DNA from: CAYJRR01 sp964372275 [NCBI: uncultured bacterium]
GTDB taxonomy: Bacteria; CAYJRR01
Reading direction: 5' to 3'
NCBI GenBank assembly: GCA_964372275.1
Contig: CAYJRR010000001.1
Location: 4,556-68,555 of the forward strand
DNA length: 64,000 nucleotides
Shown: positions 6,330 to 14,878 of the stretch, piece by piece
Numbering within the stretch: the first letter of the stretch is position 1
How the letters are laid out: each line of letters begins with the position of its first letter
The notes under the pieces: model-generated
Told to the model about the DNA's origin: nothing
Database searches by the model: none
Seen by the model: only the letters and a program-made list of their open reading frames with translations
Program-made: the position numbers and the translations under genes

Positions 6330-7856
6330 ATGAAACGAGCCCACCGCTTCCGCCGGTCCGCCGTGCTCGCACTGACGCTCGTCGCCGCGCTCGCCGCCGG
6401 CTGCGAACGCGCCGCGCGCTCCCCGTCCGGCGACGACGACGTCGTGGGCGACGACGACGACGACGGGGCGACCCCCACGCCGACGCCGTTCGGCGAACTC
6501 TGCAACGACGCGCTCCCCGAAGGGGCGGCGGTCTACCACGTCGCCCCCGACGGCGACGACGACTTCGGCGACGGCTCCGCGTCGGACCCGTGGGCGACGA
6601 TCACCGTCGCGGTGGAATCGGTGCCCGACGGAAGCGTCGTCCTGGTCGAACCGGGAACCTACTACGGGCGGGCCGAACTGGACGGGGCGTTCGCGAGCGG
6701 AATCCTCGTGCGATCGCGCGTCCCCTACCAGGCGCGGCTGCGCCACGACCGCACCGTCGTCACCAGCCATTCGGGGGAGGGGATCACGCTCGAAGGGTTC
6801 GACATCGCGCACACCGGCGACGCCACCGGCGACCTGGTGGTGCAGATCGCCGACCCCGGCGTCCGCCGGATCACGATCCGCAACAACGTCCTCCATGACA
6901 GCTACTTGAACGACATCCTGAAGGTGAACAACGGCGCCGCGGACGTCCTCGTCGAAGGAAATATCTTCTACAACCAGGAGGGACACGACGAGCACATCGA
7001 CGTCAACAGCGTGACCGGCGTGACGGTGCGCGGAAACGTCTTCTTCAACGACTTCGACGGAAGCGGCCGGACGAACGCCAACGACACCGGGAGCTTCGTG
7101 GTGGTGAAGGACTCGAACGACGACGTCGACGGCGTGCTCGGCGCGAGCGACATCTCGATCGAGCGGAACGTCTTCCTCAACTGGGAGGGGGGCGAGTCCT
7201 CGTTCTTCGTCCTGGTGGGGGAGGACGGAAAGGACTACCACGAGGCGTTCGACGTGACGGTCGAGAACAACCTCCTCGTCGGGAACGCGGCGAACCCGAT
7301 TCACGGCGCGTTCGGCGCGTTCGGCGCGCGCGACGTCGTCTTCCGCCACAACACCGTCGTCGGCGATCTCCCGGGACGCGCCTACGGGATCGTCCTCTAC
7401 CAGATCGGCGGGAATCCGCCGAACGACGGGATCGCACTCTACGGGAACGTCTTCGCCGATCCGACCGGCACGATGTTCGACTTCAGCGACACGCCCGCCT
7501 ACGAGACCGAGGAGTTCGACCTGACCGGCAACCTCTATTGGAACGGCGGCGACGAGATGCCGTACGGGGCGGCGGACCTGCTCAATCCCGACGACGATCC
7601 CCAGGGTTTGGTTGCCGATCCGCGCCTGCCCGACCCTTCGCAGCCGCCGCTGCCGCGCTGGGACCCGGAGCGGGGGCGCTTCACCGACGGGTCGGCGACC
7701 ACCTGCGAGGCGTTCGCCCGCCTGGTCGACCTCCACGCGAAGCCGTTGGCCGACAGTCCGGTCGTTGACGCCGGCGACAACGCGTTGGCGCCCGCGGTCG
7801 ACATCCTCGGGCGTTCACGCTCGGGGGCCCCCGATCGAGGGGCCTACGAACGGTAG
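6330..7856 (+). CDS. Right-handed parallel beta-helix lipoprotein
   Basis: A 508-residue surface lipoprotein. The signal peptide ends at LAAGC (Cys about 23). An Asp-rich linker follows (GDDDVVGDDDDDG), then a TPTPTP hinge. From about residue 60 the repeated pattern of beta-helix coils is clear (ITLEGFDIAHTG, ITIRNNVLHDS, VLVEGNIFYNQ, VTVRGNVFFND, ISIERNVFLNW). The C-terminus has SPVVDAGDNAL and RSRSGAPDRGAYE, typical of choice-of-anchor Q-like ends. Such proteins bind or cleave polysaccharides; no catalytic residues can be assigned. The ATG at 6330 is chosen because the signal peptide follows it. Confidence 0.82.
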   Translation: MKRAHRFRRSAVLALTLVAALAAGCERAARSPSGDDDVVGDDDDDGATPTPTPFGELCNDALPEGAAVYHVAPDGDDDFGDGSASDPWATITVAVESVPDGSVVLVEPGTYYGRAELDGAFASGILVRSRVPYQARLRHDRTVVTSHSGEGITLEGFDIAHTGDATGDLVVQIADPGVRRITIRNNVLHDSYLNDILKVNNGAADVLVEGNIFYNQEGHDEHIDVNSVTGVTVRGNVFFNDFDGSGRTNANDTGSFVVVKDSNDDVDGVLGASDISIERNVFLNWEGGESSFFVLVGEDGKDYHEAFDVTVENNLLVGNAANPIHGAFGAFGARDVVFRHNTVVGDLPGRAYGIVLYQIGGNPPNDGIALYGNVFADPTGTMFDFSDTPAYETEEFDLTGNLYWNGGDEMPYGAADLLNPDDDPQGLVADPRLPDPSQPPLPRWDPERGRFTDGSATTCEAFARLVDLHAKPLADSPVVDAGDNALAPAVDILGRSRSGAPDRGAYER

Positions 7857-7899
7857 CGACCCCCGCGATCCGATTGGAGGTTCGGCACTCCCGTCGAGG

Positions 7900-7914
7900 G
7901 GGGGATCCTCCCCC
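7900..7914 (+). terminator. Weak hairpin after beta-helix lipoprotein gene
   Basis: GGGGGA and TCCCCC pair around a 3-nt loop 44 nt after the stop. There is no T-tract, so intrinsic termination is doubtful. The same 168-nt gap carries a direct repeat of GCGATCCGATTG (near 7865 and 7927). Confidence 0.25.
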
Positions 7915-8023
7915 AGCCACCGACGGCGATCCGATTGCCGGGAGAATTTCTCAACGAATTCGGGAGCGGCCGGTTGGCTCGATGGCTGCTTTCCAACTCG
8001 GTGGGGTTTTTCAGGGGGTCGCC

Positions 8024-8944
8024 ATGGAACGTTCCGTGCTGCTCGTCGCGTCGTTGCTCCTCGTGGCCGCCTGCAACGATCCGACGATGGTCGGCGGCCC
8101 CTGCGTCGCGGACGGGACGGCGCCGATGACCGCTTCCGACGCCCCGCGTCGGTCGACCGCGAACGCCTACACGCCACGGGCGTCCGGCGCGATCGGCAGC
8201 GCGGCGTCGAATCCGTCGGACCTTCTCTCGGCGATGAACGTCGAACTGTCGGCCGTCACCTCCGCGTCGCTCTCGGGGCACTTCACGCAATCGGCCATCT
8301 TCCCCGGACTCGGTTCGGTCTCCCCGAGCCGCGGCAGCACCTTCGCGTGGCTCTCGACCGGCGTCGCCGGGGCGGGCACGCCGCAGACGCTCGACACCGC
8401 GGCGGCCGGCACGCAAGAGGGATCGAACCTTTCGGGGCCGGGTTGCGGCGCCGGGCTCTCCTTCGACTGCGTGCAGCTGGCGTTCGCGTTCATCGTCCCC
8501 AACAACCTGCATTCGGTGAAGTTCGACTTCCGGTTCCTCTCGGCGGAGTACCCGGAATACGTCCTCTCCGGCTACAACGACGCCTTCCGCGTCAGCCTCC
8601 GGTCGCCGTCGCACAACTTCGCCAACGTCGTCTTCGACCATCAGGGGAACCCGATCAACATCGACTCCGCCTTCTTCGGCGAATCGTGCGCCGACCTTGC
8701 GGGGACGGGATTCGACCTCGGCACCGAAGAGTATTGCGACGCCGGCGCGACCGGCCTGCTCTCGACCCAGGCGCCGGTCGAACCGGGGGAGGAGGTCGAG
8801 GTGACATTCACCCTCTACGACTGGGGAGACGCGATCTACGACACGGCGGTGATGATCGACAACTTCGAGCTGTCGCCCGACGAGGTCGACGGGCCCAACA
8901 CCGATCCCACCGACGAGCCCGAACCCGACGGCGATTGCGGTTAG
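8024..8944 (+). CDS. Choice-of-anchor L domain lipoprotein
   Basis: A 306-residue exported protein. The signal peptide ends at LLVAAC. The mature part contains the choice-of-anchor L pattern: VKFDFRFLSAEYPEYVLSGY, NDAFRVSL, NPINIDSAFF, and the closing VTFTLYDWGDAIYDTAVMID. These domains are extracellular and often sit on large surface proteins or adhesins. AGGGGG lies 6-10 nt before the ATG at 8024, and the signal peptide supports this start over the upstream in-frame extension. It is convergent with the membrane protein at 8941, overlapping by 4 nt. Confidence 0.8.
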   Translation: MERSVLLVASLLLVAACNDPTMVGGPCVADGTAPMTASDAPRRSTANAYTPRASGAIGSAASNPSDLLSAMNVELSAVTSASLSGHFTQSAIFPGLGSVSPSRGSTFAWLSTGVAGAGTPQTLDTAAAGTQEGSNLSGPGCGAGLSFDCVQLAFAFIVPNNLHSVKFDFRFLSAEYPEYVLSGYNDAFRVSLRSPSHNFANVVFDHQGNPINIDSAFFGESCADLAGTGFDLGTEEYCDAGATGLLSTQAPVEPGEEVEVTFTLYDWGDAIYDTAVMIDNFELSPDEVDGPNTDPTDEPEPDGDCG

Positions 8945-9411
8945 TGCTGCCAGGGGCGCGGGCGCGGCGGCGGCATCCGATCGCGCAGCGCATCGCGGGT
9001 CTTGAGCCGTGCCACCCGGCCGAACACCAGCCGGTCGAGCGCCTCGTCCTCTTCGTCGATGCGGGCATCACGCGATTCGAGCCGGATCAGCCGCGCCTCG
9101 ATCCGGTCGAGCGACGCCTGCGCAATCTCGTCGGCGTCGCGCGATTCGTGGCTCCCGCGGTGCACCAGCGTCGCGGTGAGGACGACGAACGCCAGCAGCT
9201 GGAGGAACTCCGACTGCCAGTTCTCGAACGTCGACTCGCCCCACGTCCAGATGTAGCCACCGGGCCCCCACACGCGAGCCATGCCGCCATGAGCGCCCTG
9301 TTCGTCGGCGAAGGCGTGCCAGCCCATCCAGGTCTGGAGCGTCCAGCTCACCAGCAGCAGGGCGAGCAGCGTCAGGCTCAGGCTGTAGTTCGTCCAGAGG
9401 CGGCGAATCAT
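8941..9411 (-). CDS. DUF6766-family membrane protein
   Basis: A 156-residue protein with two clear membrane helices (about residues 8-28 and 66-88) separated by a Trp/Gly-rich loop, GGYIWTWGESTFENWQSEF. A charged C-terminal coiled region follows (IARLIRLESRDARIDEEDEAL). The block NWQSEFLQLLAFVVLTATL and HRGSHESRD matches what I recall of DUF6766. The function is unknown. GGAGAAGG lies just before the ATG. It is divergent from the thioredoxin gene. Confidence 0.7.
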   Translation of the reverse strand: MIRRLWTNYSLSLTLLALLLVSWTLQTWMGWHAFADEQGAHGGMARVWGPGGYIWTWGESTFENWQSEFLQLLAFVVLTATLVHRGSHESRDADEIAQASLDRIEARLIRLESRDARIDEEDEALDRLVFGRVARLKTRDALRDRMPPPRPRPWQH

Positions 9412-9496
9412 GGAGCCTTCTCCCCGTTCTGGTGGCCGGGGGCCCGGACGCAAGCGCACGCGGGAGGACCGGGTGGTCTGGCGGCCGCCGAGCCGC

Positions 9497-9502
9497 TACG
9501 CT
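9497..9502 (+). promoter_or_regulatory. -10-like box TACGCT directly before thioredoxin lipoprotein gene
   Basis: TACGCT sits 7 nt before the GTG at 9510, the spacing seen for other probable leaderless genes here. No good -35 is visible. Confidence 0.3.
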
Positions 9503-9509
9503 CTCCCCC

Positions 9510-10094
9510 GTGATCCTCCGCGCCCGCCGGGCCGGCCTCGTGTCCGCGATCTCCGCCGCGACGGGTGCCTTCCTCTTCGCCGCGACCGCCGGCTGCGTAC
9601 GGGCCGGCGGACCGGGGACGGCGGCGCCGAAACACGGCACGATGGAGAACGACTGGTGCGGCGAGCACGGAGTGCCGGAATCGCAGTGCCGGATCTGCAA
9701 TCCGGAGATCGCCCTCCCCGCTGCGCAGGCGTCGGCCGACGTGAAGACGATCGCCCACGCCGGCGAGGACGTCCCGGCCCTGGAGGCGCACCTGGTTCCG
9801 GGAAAGGTGACGGTCTTCGACTTCTACGCCGACTGGTGCGGCCCCTGCCGCCAGATCGACGCCCACATGCTCGCCGTCGCCAACGGCCTCCCGCACGTCG
9901 CGTATCGCAAGCTCAACGTCCTGGCCTGGGACTCGGCGCTGGCCAAGCGGTACCTGGGGCGCGTGGCGGGGCTGCCGTACGTCGTCGTCTACGGACGCGA
10001 CGGATCGCGGGTCCGCGAGATCGTGGGATTGAACCTGCTCGCGCTCGACGCAGCGATCCAGGAAGGGGCGAACGTGAAGGGGGGAGGCCGATGA
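9510..10094 (+). CDS. Thioredoxin-family lipoprotein with N-terminal CGEHGVPESQCRIC motif
   Basis: A 194-residue exported protein. The signal peptide ends in a lipobox-like TAGC (about residue 29). A short Cys-rich module follows, CGEHGVPESQCRICNP, a motif also found at the N-terminus of metal-efflux adaptor proteins. The thioredoxin domain has FYADWCGPCRQID as its active site (about residue 110) and a cis-Pro loop in GLPYVVVYG. It is probably a membrane-anchored periplasmic thiol oxidoreductase. The GTG start is chosen because it gives the signal peptide. Its stop overlaps the ATG of the next gene (ATGA), so the two are translationally coupled; the next gene carries a UxxU motif. Confidence 0.85.
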   Translation: MILRARRAGLVSAISAATGAFLFAATAGCVRAGGPGTAAPKHGTMENDWCGEHGVPESQCRICNPEIALPAAQASADVKTIAHAGEDVPALEAHLVPGKVTVFDFYADWCGPCRQIDAHMLAVANGLPHVAYRKLNVLAWDSALAKRYLGRVAGLPYVVVYGRDGSRVREIVGLNLLALDAAIQEGANVKGGGR

Positions 10095-11095
10095 GGCGGA
10101 GCGGGCGGATCGCGGCGGCGGTCCTGTTCGTCGCGAGCATCGCGCTCCCGGTGCGCGGCTTCGCCTGAGCGGGGTGAAGCAATCCCAATCTCCCGGTCGG
10201 GGGATCCGAGGGCGGAACGGCGGTCGAGGGGGGCTGGATCGTCGGCGCGTCGGCGACCGGCTCGACCGCCCGGGTGCGCCACGATGCGCCGGAGGACGAT
10301 CCGCCGACCGAGCACGACCAGCGCTTCTGGCTCGGGGAGCTGACGTTGAGCGCGATCGTCGGGCTGTCCGACCGGTTGGCCATCCACGCGCAGGCCCCGT
10401 TCCGGTGGACGCGCAGCGCGGTCGACTTCCGGCGGCTGGACGGCGAGCCCCTCGATCCGGAGTACGAGAGCGTTCACCACCGCGACGAGACGCTGCGCGG
10501 TCCGGGAGATCCGCGCGTCGGCGGTCGGCGCCGATTCGTCGCAGGGGGGATCGCCGGCACCGTCGAGCTGGGACTGACCGTCCCCCTCGGGCGCACCGAG
10601 CCGAACCCATTCGCGCTCGGCGCCGCCGGGAAGCGGCACCAGCACCTGCAGTTCGGCACCGGCACCTTCGATCCGTTCGTGGAGATCGACCTCTCGCGCC
10701 GGGACGGGACGGTGGCGGTCGGCGCGCGGGCGGAGGCACGTCTGCCGTGGACCGAGAACGAGCACGGGTATCGCGCCGGTCGGCGCTGGAGCGGCGGGCT
10801 GCGGACCGTCTTCCCGCCGCGGCGGGGGATCGAGGCGACGGCGCGCCTCGACCTCCACCGCGAAGAGCCGGAGCGCTGGGGCGGCCGCGTGCCCGGCGAA
10901 GGGAACCTCGGTCGAACCGACCTGCTCCTCGGGGGATCGGTCTCGATCCCGCGGGGACCGTACCGCGCGTCGATCGGACTGGCGGTCCCGCTCTGGCGGC
11001 GCGTGGCCGGCGCGCAGGTCGAGTGGCCGGCGATCGTCACCGTCGGCGTGACGCGCGCGATCGGTCCCGGCGGTATCCTGCGCGCGGAGGAGTGA
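10091..11095 (+). CDS. Predicted UxxU selenoprotein: secreted outer-membrane-type protein with two in-frame UGA codons
   Basis: The ATG at 10091 opens a signal peptide of 25 codons. UGA (codon 26), Ala, Gly, UGA (codon 29) and SNPNLPVGG follow, and the frame then stays open to 11095, giving 334 residues. Reading both UGAs as selenocysteine gives UAGU at the mature N-terminus, where a CxxC would be expected. A hairpin with a C-GGUC-G tetraloop (10188-10205) begins 10 nt after the second UGA. The rest looks like a beta-barrel protein: alternating strands, GLSDRLAIHAQAPF, IAGTVELGLTVPLGRTEP, and YRASIGLAVPLW near the end. It is coupled by ATGA to the thioredoxin lipoprotein. A caller that treats UGA as stop would report only 10274-11095. 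The alternative is a pseudogene with two nonsense mutations. Confidence 0.8.
10188..10205 (+). promoter_or_regulatory. Predicted bacterial SECIS element
   Basis: ATCTCCC-GGTC-GGGGGAT: a 7-bp stem (one G-U pair) closed by C-G with a GGUC tetraloop at 10195-10198. The loop lies 17 nt after the second UGA and 26 nt after the first. Known bacterial SECIS loops lie roughly 16-37 nt downstream and need G in the first loop positions. The SelB-bound fdh-type hairpins carry GGUC. Confidence 0.75.
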
Positions 11096-11096
11096 C

Positions 11097-12353
11097 ATGG
11101 ATCGACGGGAGTTCGTTTCGAACGCGGCGGCGGCGGCCGCCGCGGTGGCGGCGTGGCCGGGCGACGCGGCGGCGGCGGCGACGGAGGAGCGTCTGTGGGA
11201 GAAGCTCCGAAAGAGCTGGCTGATCCCCGACGACGTCCTCTACCTGAACAACGGCAGCGTCGGCGCCACTCCCAAGCCCGTCCTCGACGCCGTGGAGCGC
11301 TACCAGCTCGAGGTGGAGCGGTTCGCGGGGCGCCGTTACGGCGAATACCCGTGGTGGGGGTATCCCGACACCACGCTGGAATGGCGCGCCAGGGTCGGCG
11401 CGTTCGTCGGAGCGGAGGCCGACGAGATCGCGCTGACCCGCAACGCCACCGAAGCGATGTGCACGGTGGCCAGCGGGCTCGACCTGAACGCCGGCGACGA
11501 GGTGCTGATCAGCGATCAGGAGCACCCCGGAGGGAAGTCTGCGTGGCTGCAGCGCGCGAAACGCTACGGCATCGTCGTCCGCGAGTTCACGATCGGGATG
11601 CCGCCCGAAAGCCCGGCCGCCATCGTGCAGCGCGTGGCCGACGCCCTCACGCCGCGCACGCGCGTGATCAGCGTCAGCCACATCACCACCATCACCGGCG
11701 GAATGCTGCCGGTGAAGGAGATCTGCGCGCTCGCGCGGGCAAAGGGGATCGTGAGCCTGGTCGACGGTGCGCACACGCTGGGGCAGCTGCCGGTCGACGT
11801 GAAGGAGATCGGCTGCGACTACTACGCGGTGAGCCAACACAAGTGGCTGTTCGCGCCGAAGGGAACGGGGGCCCTCTATTGCCGCAAGGGAATGGCGGAG
11901 CGCCTGTGGTGCCACACCCCCTCGGTGAACTGGGACAAGCCGGAGCTGGGGGTCGAGCGCCTCTCCAACATCGGCACCACGCCGCGGTCGACGCTGATCG
12001 GGCTCGGCGCGGCGATCGACCTCTACGAGAAGGTCGGCGGCGAACGGATCGTCGCCCGACACCGCTTCCTCACCCACCTGGCGCGCGAGCGGCTGTCGGC
12101 GATCCCGGGCCTGCGCTTCATCACCGGCAGCCCCCCGGAGCTGGCGGTGGCGATGGTGCGGTTCACCCTCCCCTTCGAGAAGTTCTCGCCGATCGCGATG
12201 CGGCTGTGGGACCGGCACAAGATCTGGGTCGCTCCCGGAGACGCCGACCCGGTGATCCCCCTCGCCTCGGCCCGCCTGTCGTTCCCCTACTACATCCTCC
12301 CGCGCCACATCGAACGCGCGGTCGAGGTCCTGCGCAAGGAGATCGCCGCCTAG
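11097..12353 (+). CDS. Class V aminotransferase (PLP-dependent), Tat-exported
   Basis: A 418-residue fold-type I PLP enzyme. The N-terminus MDRREFVSNAAAA is a Tat-like signal, so it is probably exported. Core motifs: YLNNGSVGATPKPVLDA, NATEAMCTVASGL, SVSHITTITGGMLPV, DGAHTLGQLPVDV with the cofactor Asp, and SQHKWLFAPKGTGALY with the Schiff-base Lys. The family includes cysteine desulfurase-like and isopenicillin-N epimerase-like enzymes; the substrate cannot be named. It begins 1 nt after the UxxU gene, so it is probably co-transcribed. A PLP enzyme of a sulfur- or selenium-active superfamily beside a selenoprotein gene is suggestive only. Confidence 0.85.
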   Translation: MDRREFVSNAAAAAAAVAAWPGDAAAAATEERLWEKLRKSWLIPDDVLYLNNGSVGATPKPVLDAVERYQLEVERFAGRRYGEYPWWGYPDTTLEWRARVGAFVGAEADEIALTRNATEAMCTVASGLDLNAGDEVLISDQEHPGGKSAWLQRAKRYGIVVREFTIGMPPESPAAIVQRVADALTPRTRVISVSHITTITGGMLPVKEICALARAKGIVSLVDGAHTLGQLPVDVKEIGCDYYAVSQHKWLFAPKGTGALYCRKGMAERLWCHTPSVNWDKPELGVERLSNIGTTPRSTLIGLGAAIDLYEKVGGERIVARHRFLTHLARERLSAIPGLRFITGSPPELAVAMVRFTLPFEKFSPIAMRLWDRHKIWVAPGDADPVIPLASARLSFPYYILPRHIERAVEVLRKEIAA

Positions 12354-12922
12354 GAACGGGGGGAGAGCAGGCGCGCGTCGATCCGCGGTCCGGTGGCGAA
12401 GAAGGTCCCCTTCGAGAGGTGATGGATCGTCGCACGGTCGGGCGACGGGAAGCGCCACTCGTTGCCGACGAAGAGCGCGTCGTCGGCCCAGGCGGCGACC
12501 ACCTCGGCGAGGAACAGGTCGTGGTCGTGGGCGAGTGCCGCGTCCGGGAGCACGCGGCACTCGAGCCACCCGGCGCAGCCGGCGATGAGTGGGGCGGCGA
12601 TCGTCGAGGCGGGCTCGGTCGCAATCCCGAAGGCGGCGAACTTGTCGAGGTCGCGCCCGCTCGTCTTCCCCACCGTCCAGGTCAGGTCGGCCTGCGCGCC
12701 CACGGGGAGCGAGAGCCCGAACTCCCCCGACGCGTCGATCAGCGTGCGGGTGAAGGTGCCCCCGTCGATCACCGCCGCCACCGTGGGAGGATCGAAGTCG
12801 ATCGCCATCACCCACGCCGCGGCCATCACGTTGGCGCGGCCGCCCGCGGACGAGGTGACGAGGGTCGTCGGCCCGTGGTTGACGAGCTTGTAGGCCTTGG
12901 GAAGTTCGACCGGGACGCGCAT
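12350..12922 (-). CDS. Flavin reductase family protein
   Basis: A 190-residue protein of the flavin reductase-like, FMN-binding split-barrel family. It starts MRVPVELPKAYKLVNHGPTT. ANVMAAAWVMAIDFDPPTV and SGEFGLSLPV are typical, and a GCAGWLECRV stretch lies near residue 116. These enzymes reduce FMN/FAD with NAD(P)H or bind flavin only. It is convergent with the aminotransferase (4-nt overlap) and divergent from arsC. Confidence 0.82.
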   Translation of the reverse strand: MRVPVELPKAYKLVNHGPTTLVTSSAGGRANVMAAAWVMAIDFDPPTVAAVIDGGTFTRTLIDASGEFGLSLPVGAQADLTWTVGKTSGRDLDKFAAFGIATEPASTIAAPLIAGCAGWLECRVLPDAALAHDHDLFLAEVVAAWADDALFVGNEWRFPSPDRATIHHLSKGTFFATGPRIDARLLSPRS

Positions 12923-12974
12923 CGTTCACCTCACCCGCCGGAGATCGGGTGGCGCAGCATACACCGCGACGCGC

Positions 12975-13004
12975 TTGACGATCGCGACGACGTGCGCCTA
13001 TTGG
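12975..13004 (+). promoter_or_regulatory. Promoter of arsC-like gene
   Basis: TTGACG (12975-12980), 18 nt, then TATTGG (12999-13004). The -10 ends 9 nt before the ATG at 13014, so the 5' leader would be almost absent. Confidence 0.5.
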
Positions 13005-13013
13005 GATCCTGGA

Positions 13014-13427
13014 ATGACGACGGTCCTGTTCGCCTGCGTCCACAACGCCGGCCGGTCGCAGATGGCGGCGGCGCTCTTCAACCGGTTGGCCGATCCGGCC
13101 ACGGCGCGCGCGATCTCGGCGGGGACGCGGCCCGCGGACCGGGTCCATCCCGCGGTGGTGGCGGCGATGAACGAGGAGGGGATCGACCTGTCGTCGGAGC
13201 GCCCGCAGCGACTCACCGAGAGCCTCGCGCGCGGCGCCTCGCTCCTGGTGACGATGGGGTGCGGCGACGCCTGCCCGTACGTCCCCGGCCTCGAGGTGAT
13301 CGACTGGCCCCTCGAGGACCCGAACGGGAAGCCGCCGGAGGTCGTCCGGCGGATTCGCGACGACGTCCGCACGCGCGTCCGGGGGCTGCTCGCCGAGCGC
13401 GGCTGGTCGGCCCTCGAGGCACGCTGA
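13014..13427 (+). CDS. arsC: Thioredoxin-type arsenate reductase / low-molecular-weight phosphatase family
   Basis: A 137-residue protein of the LMW-PTP fold. The catalytic P-loop is ACVHNAGRSQMAA with nucleophile Cys8. The second Cys pair lies in TMGCGDACPYVPG (about residues 80-92), and DWPLEDPNGKP carries the acid/base region. This is the pattern of thioredoxin-coupled arsenate reductases, which convert arsenate to arsenite in the cytosol. No arsenite pump is adjacent. Its stop overlaps the ATG of the rhomboid gene (TGATG). Confidence 0.9.
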   Translation: MTTVLFACVHNAGRSQMAAALFNRLADPATARAISAGTRPADRVHPAVVAAMNEEGIDLSSERPQRLTESLARGASLLVTMGCGDACPYVPGLEVIDWPLEDPNGKPPEVVRRIRDDVRTRVRGLLAERGWSALEAR

Positions 13428-14275
13428 TGGACGACGTTGCCGTACGCACGACGCCCGAGCGGCGGCTGGCGGATCTCTGGGCTCGGGCGCTCGCGCTCGA
13501 GGGGATCGCCGCGCGAGTCGATCCGACGGAGAACGGGTGGGCCGTCGTCGTGCCGGCGGACGAGGCGGAGTTGGCGGGGGGAAGCCTCGACGACCTCGAC
13601 GAGGAGCCCGCGGACGAGGCGGTGCCGCAGCCGCCCCGCCGGTGGGGTCGCAGCGGGGTCGGGGTGGTCGCGGCCTGGGCGCTCCTCGCGGCTCACGCCT
13701 TCACCGGACCGTCCGGCGCGACCCCCGCCTACGAGCGCGGCGCCGCGGACGCCGGGCGCATCCTCGACGGCGAGGTCTGGCGCTCGGTGACGGCGCTCGC
13801 GCTCCACGCCGACCTGGCGCACGCGATCGCGAACGCGGCGGCGCTGCTCGCCTTCCTGACCGCGTTGGCCTGGAGGCTCGGTCCGGGTCTCTCGCTGGCG
13901 CTTGCGACCGGCGGCGGCGCCGCCGGCAACCTCCTCACCGCGCTCGCGATGCGCGACGCCCATCGTTCGATCGGCGCCTCGACCGCCGTCTTCGCAGTCC
14001 TGGGGACGCTGGCGGCGCTCGGAAGCCTCGAGCCCGGCCGCCGCCGGCGCGTGTGGGTGATCGTCGCGGCGAGCGTGGCGCTGCTGGGACTGCTCGGAAC
14101 GTCCGAGGGCTCGGACCTTCCGGCCCACCTGTTCGGCGGGCTCGCCGGCGGACTCCTCGGCGTCGGCGCGGCGCGGATCTGGCCGGAACCGCCAAGCGGC
14201 ACGATCCAGGCGGGCTGGGCGCTCGCCACCGTCGCCGCCATCGCGCTGGCCTGGACGGCGGCCCTCGCGGCGTGA
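13427..14275 (+). CDS. Rhomboid-family intramembrane serine protease
   Basis: A 282-residue membrane protein. It has a soluble N-terminal domain of ~75 residues (about residues 1-78), then about seven helices. The catalytic dyad is visible: Ser in RSIGASTAVFAVLG (about residue 184) and His in SDLPAHLFGGLAGGLLG (about 230). An ALHADLAHAIANAAAL segment gives the helix-2 His/Asn positions. Rhomboids cleave membrane-anchored substrates. It overlaps the arsC stop by one base, so coupling is likely. Confidence 0.88.
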   Translation: MDDVAVRTTPERRLADLWARALALEGIAARVDPTENGWAVVVPADEAELAGGSLDDLDEEPADEAVPQPPRRWGRSGVGVVAAWALLAAHAFTGPSGATPAYERGAADAGRILDGEVWRSVTALALHADLAHAIANAAALLAFLTALAWRLGPGLSLALATGGGAAGNLLTALAMRDAHRSIGASTAVFAVLGTLAALGSLEPGRRRRVWVIVAASVALLGLLGTSEGSDLPAHLFGGLAGGLLGVGAARIWPEPPSGTIQAGWALATVAAIALAWTAALAA

Positions 14276-14315
14276 GCGCCGGGCGCCGCGCCGTCGTCAC
14301 GGCGCGTCCGCGGCG

Positions 14316-14816
14316 TCACGCCCGGACGGGAGCGGCGCGGCGGACGCGTTTCTCGGCCCCGGCGTAGAGCAGCCCGAGCGGGATGCCGTAGAAGAACGCG
14401 TGCATCGTCGCCTGCATCAGCTGCGGCGCGTCGAGGAACCACGGGTAGACCAGGCGCGCGACGATCTGGAAGTTCACGAACCACAGGGCGACCCCGTAGA
14501 GCAGACCGATCCCGATCTGCCGTCCGGGCTGCGTCTTCGCCTCGGCCGGAAGCCGCGCCGCGAGGAGTGTGTAGATCGCGCCGAACACCCCGGAGAACGC
14601 GAGATGCATCGCCGTCCCAACGACGACCGCGGTGCCCAGCGGCGTCGCCTCCAGCGCCGCCCGCCCGAGCAGCGTGCTGGCGAACATCCGGATCGGCATC
14701 AGCGCCGGCTGCTCCATCATCGAGGCGCCGACCATCTCCACGATCCCGAAGATCACGCCGGCCACGATCCCCAGGCCGACGCCCTCCTTCACCGTCCGTC
14801 CGTTCTGCACCGCCAT
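14316..14816 (-). CDS. Small multipass membrane protein (DUF1440/DUF6789-like)
   Basis: A 166-residue protein with about four membrane helices and the motif GVIFGIVEMVGASMMEQPALMP (about residues 18-39, with conserved polar residues inside helix 1). GTAMHLAFSGVFGAIYTL and a last helix around FFYGIPLGLLYAGAEKRVR follow. It resembles small membrane proteins annotated DUF1440 or DUF6789; the function is unknown. GGGGAGG precedes the ATG. It is divergent from merR across a 100-nt gap holding the MerR operator, so it might share that control. Confidence 0.6.
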   Translation of the reverse strand: MAVQNGRTVKEGVGLGIVAGVIFGIVEMVGASMMEQPALMPIRMFASTLLGRAALEATPLGTAVVVGTAMHLAFSGVFGAIYTLLAARLPAEAKTQPGRQIGIGLLYGVALWFVNFQIVARLVYPWFLDAPQLMQATMHAFFYGIPLGLLYAGAEKRVRRAAPVRA

Positions 14817-14878
14817 CGCCCCTCCCCGAGGGTCCCCTCGGGTCTGCCCTTGCGCACGATTCGCGGGGAAGAAAGTGC

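Noticed and set aside
10274-11095. Independent gene starting at ATG 10274
   Set aside because: It would lack a signal peptide although the product looks outer-membrane. The same frame upstream carries SNPNLP-type sequence, two UGAs and a signal peptide with a coupled start.
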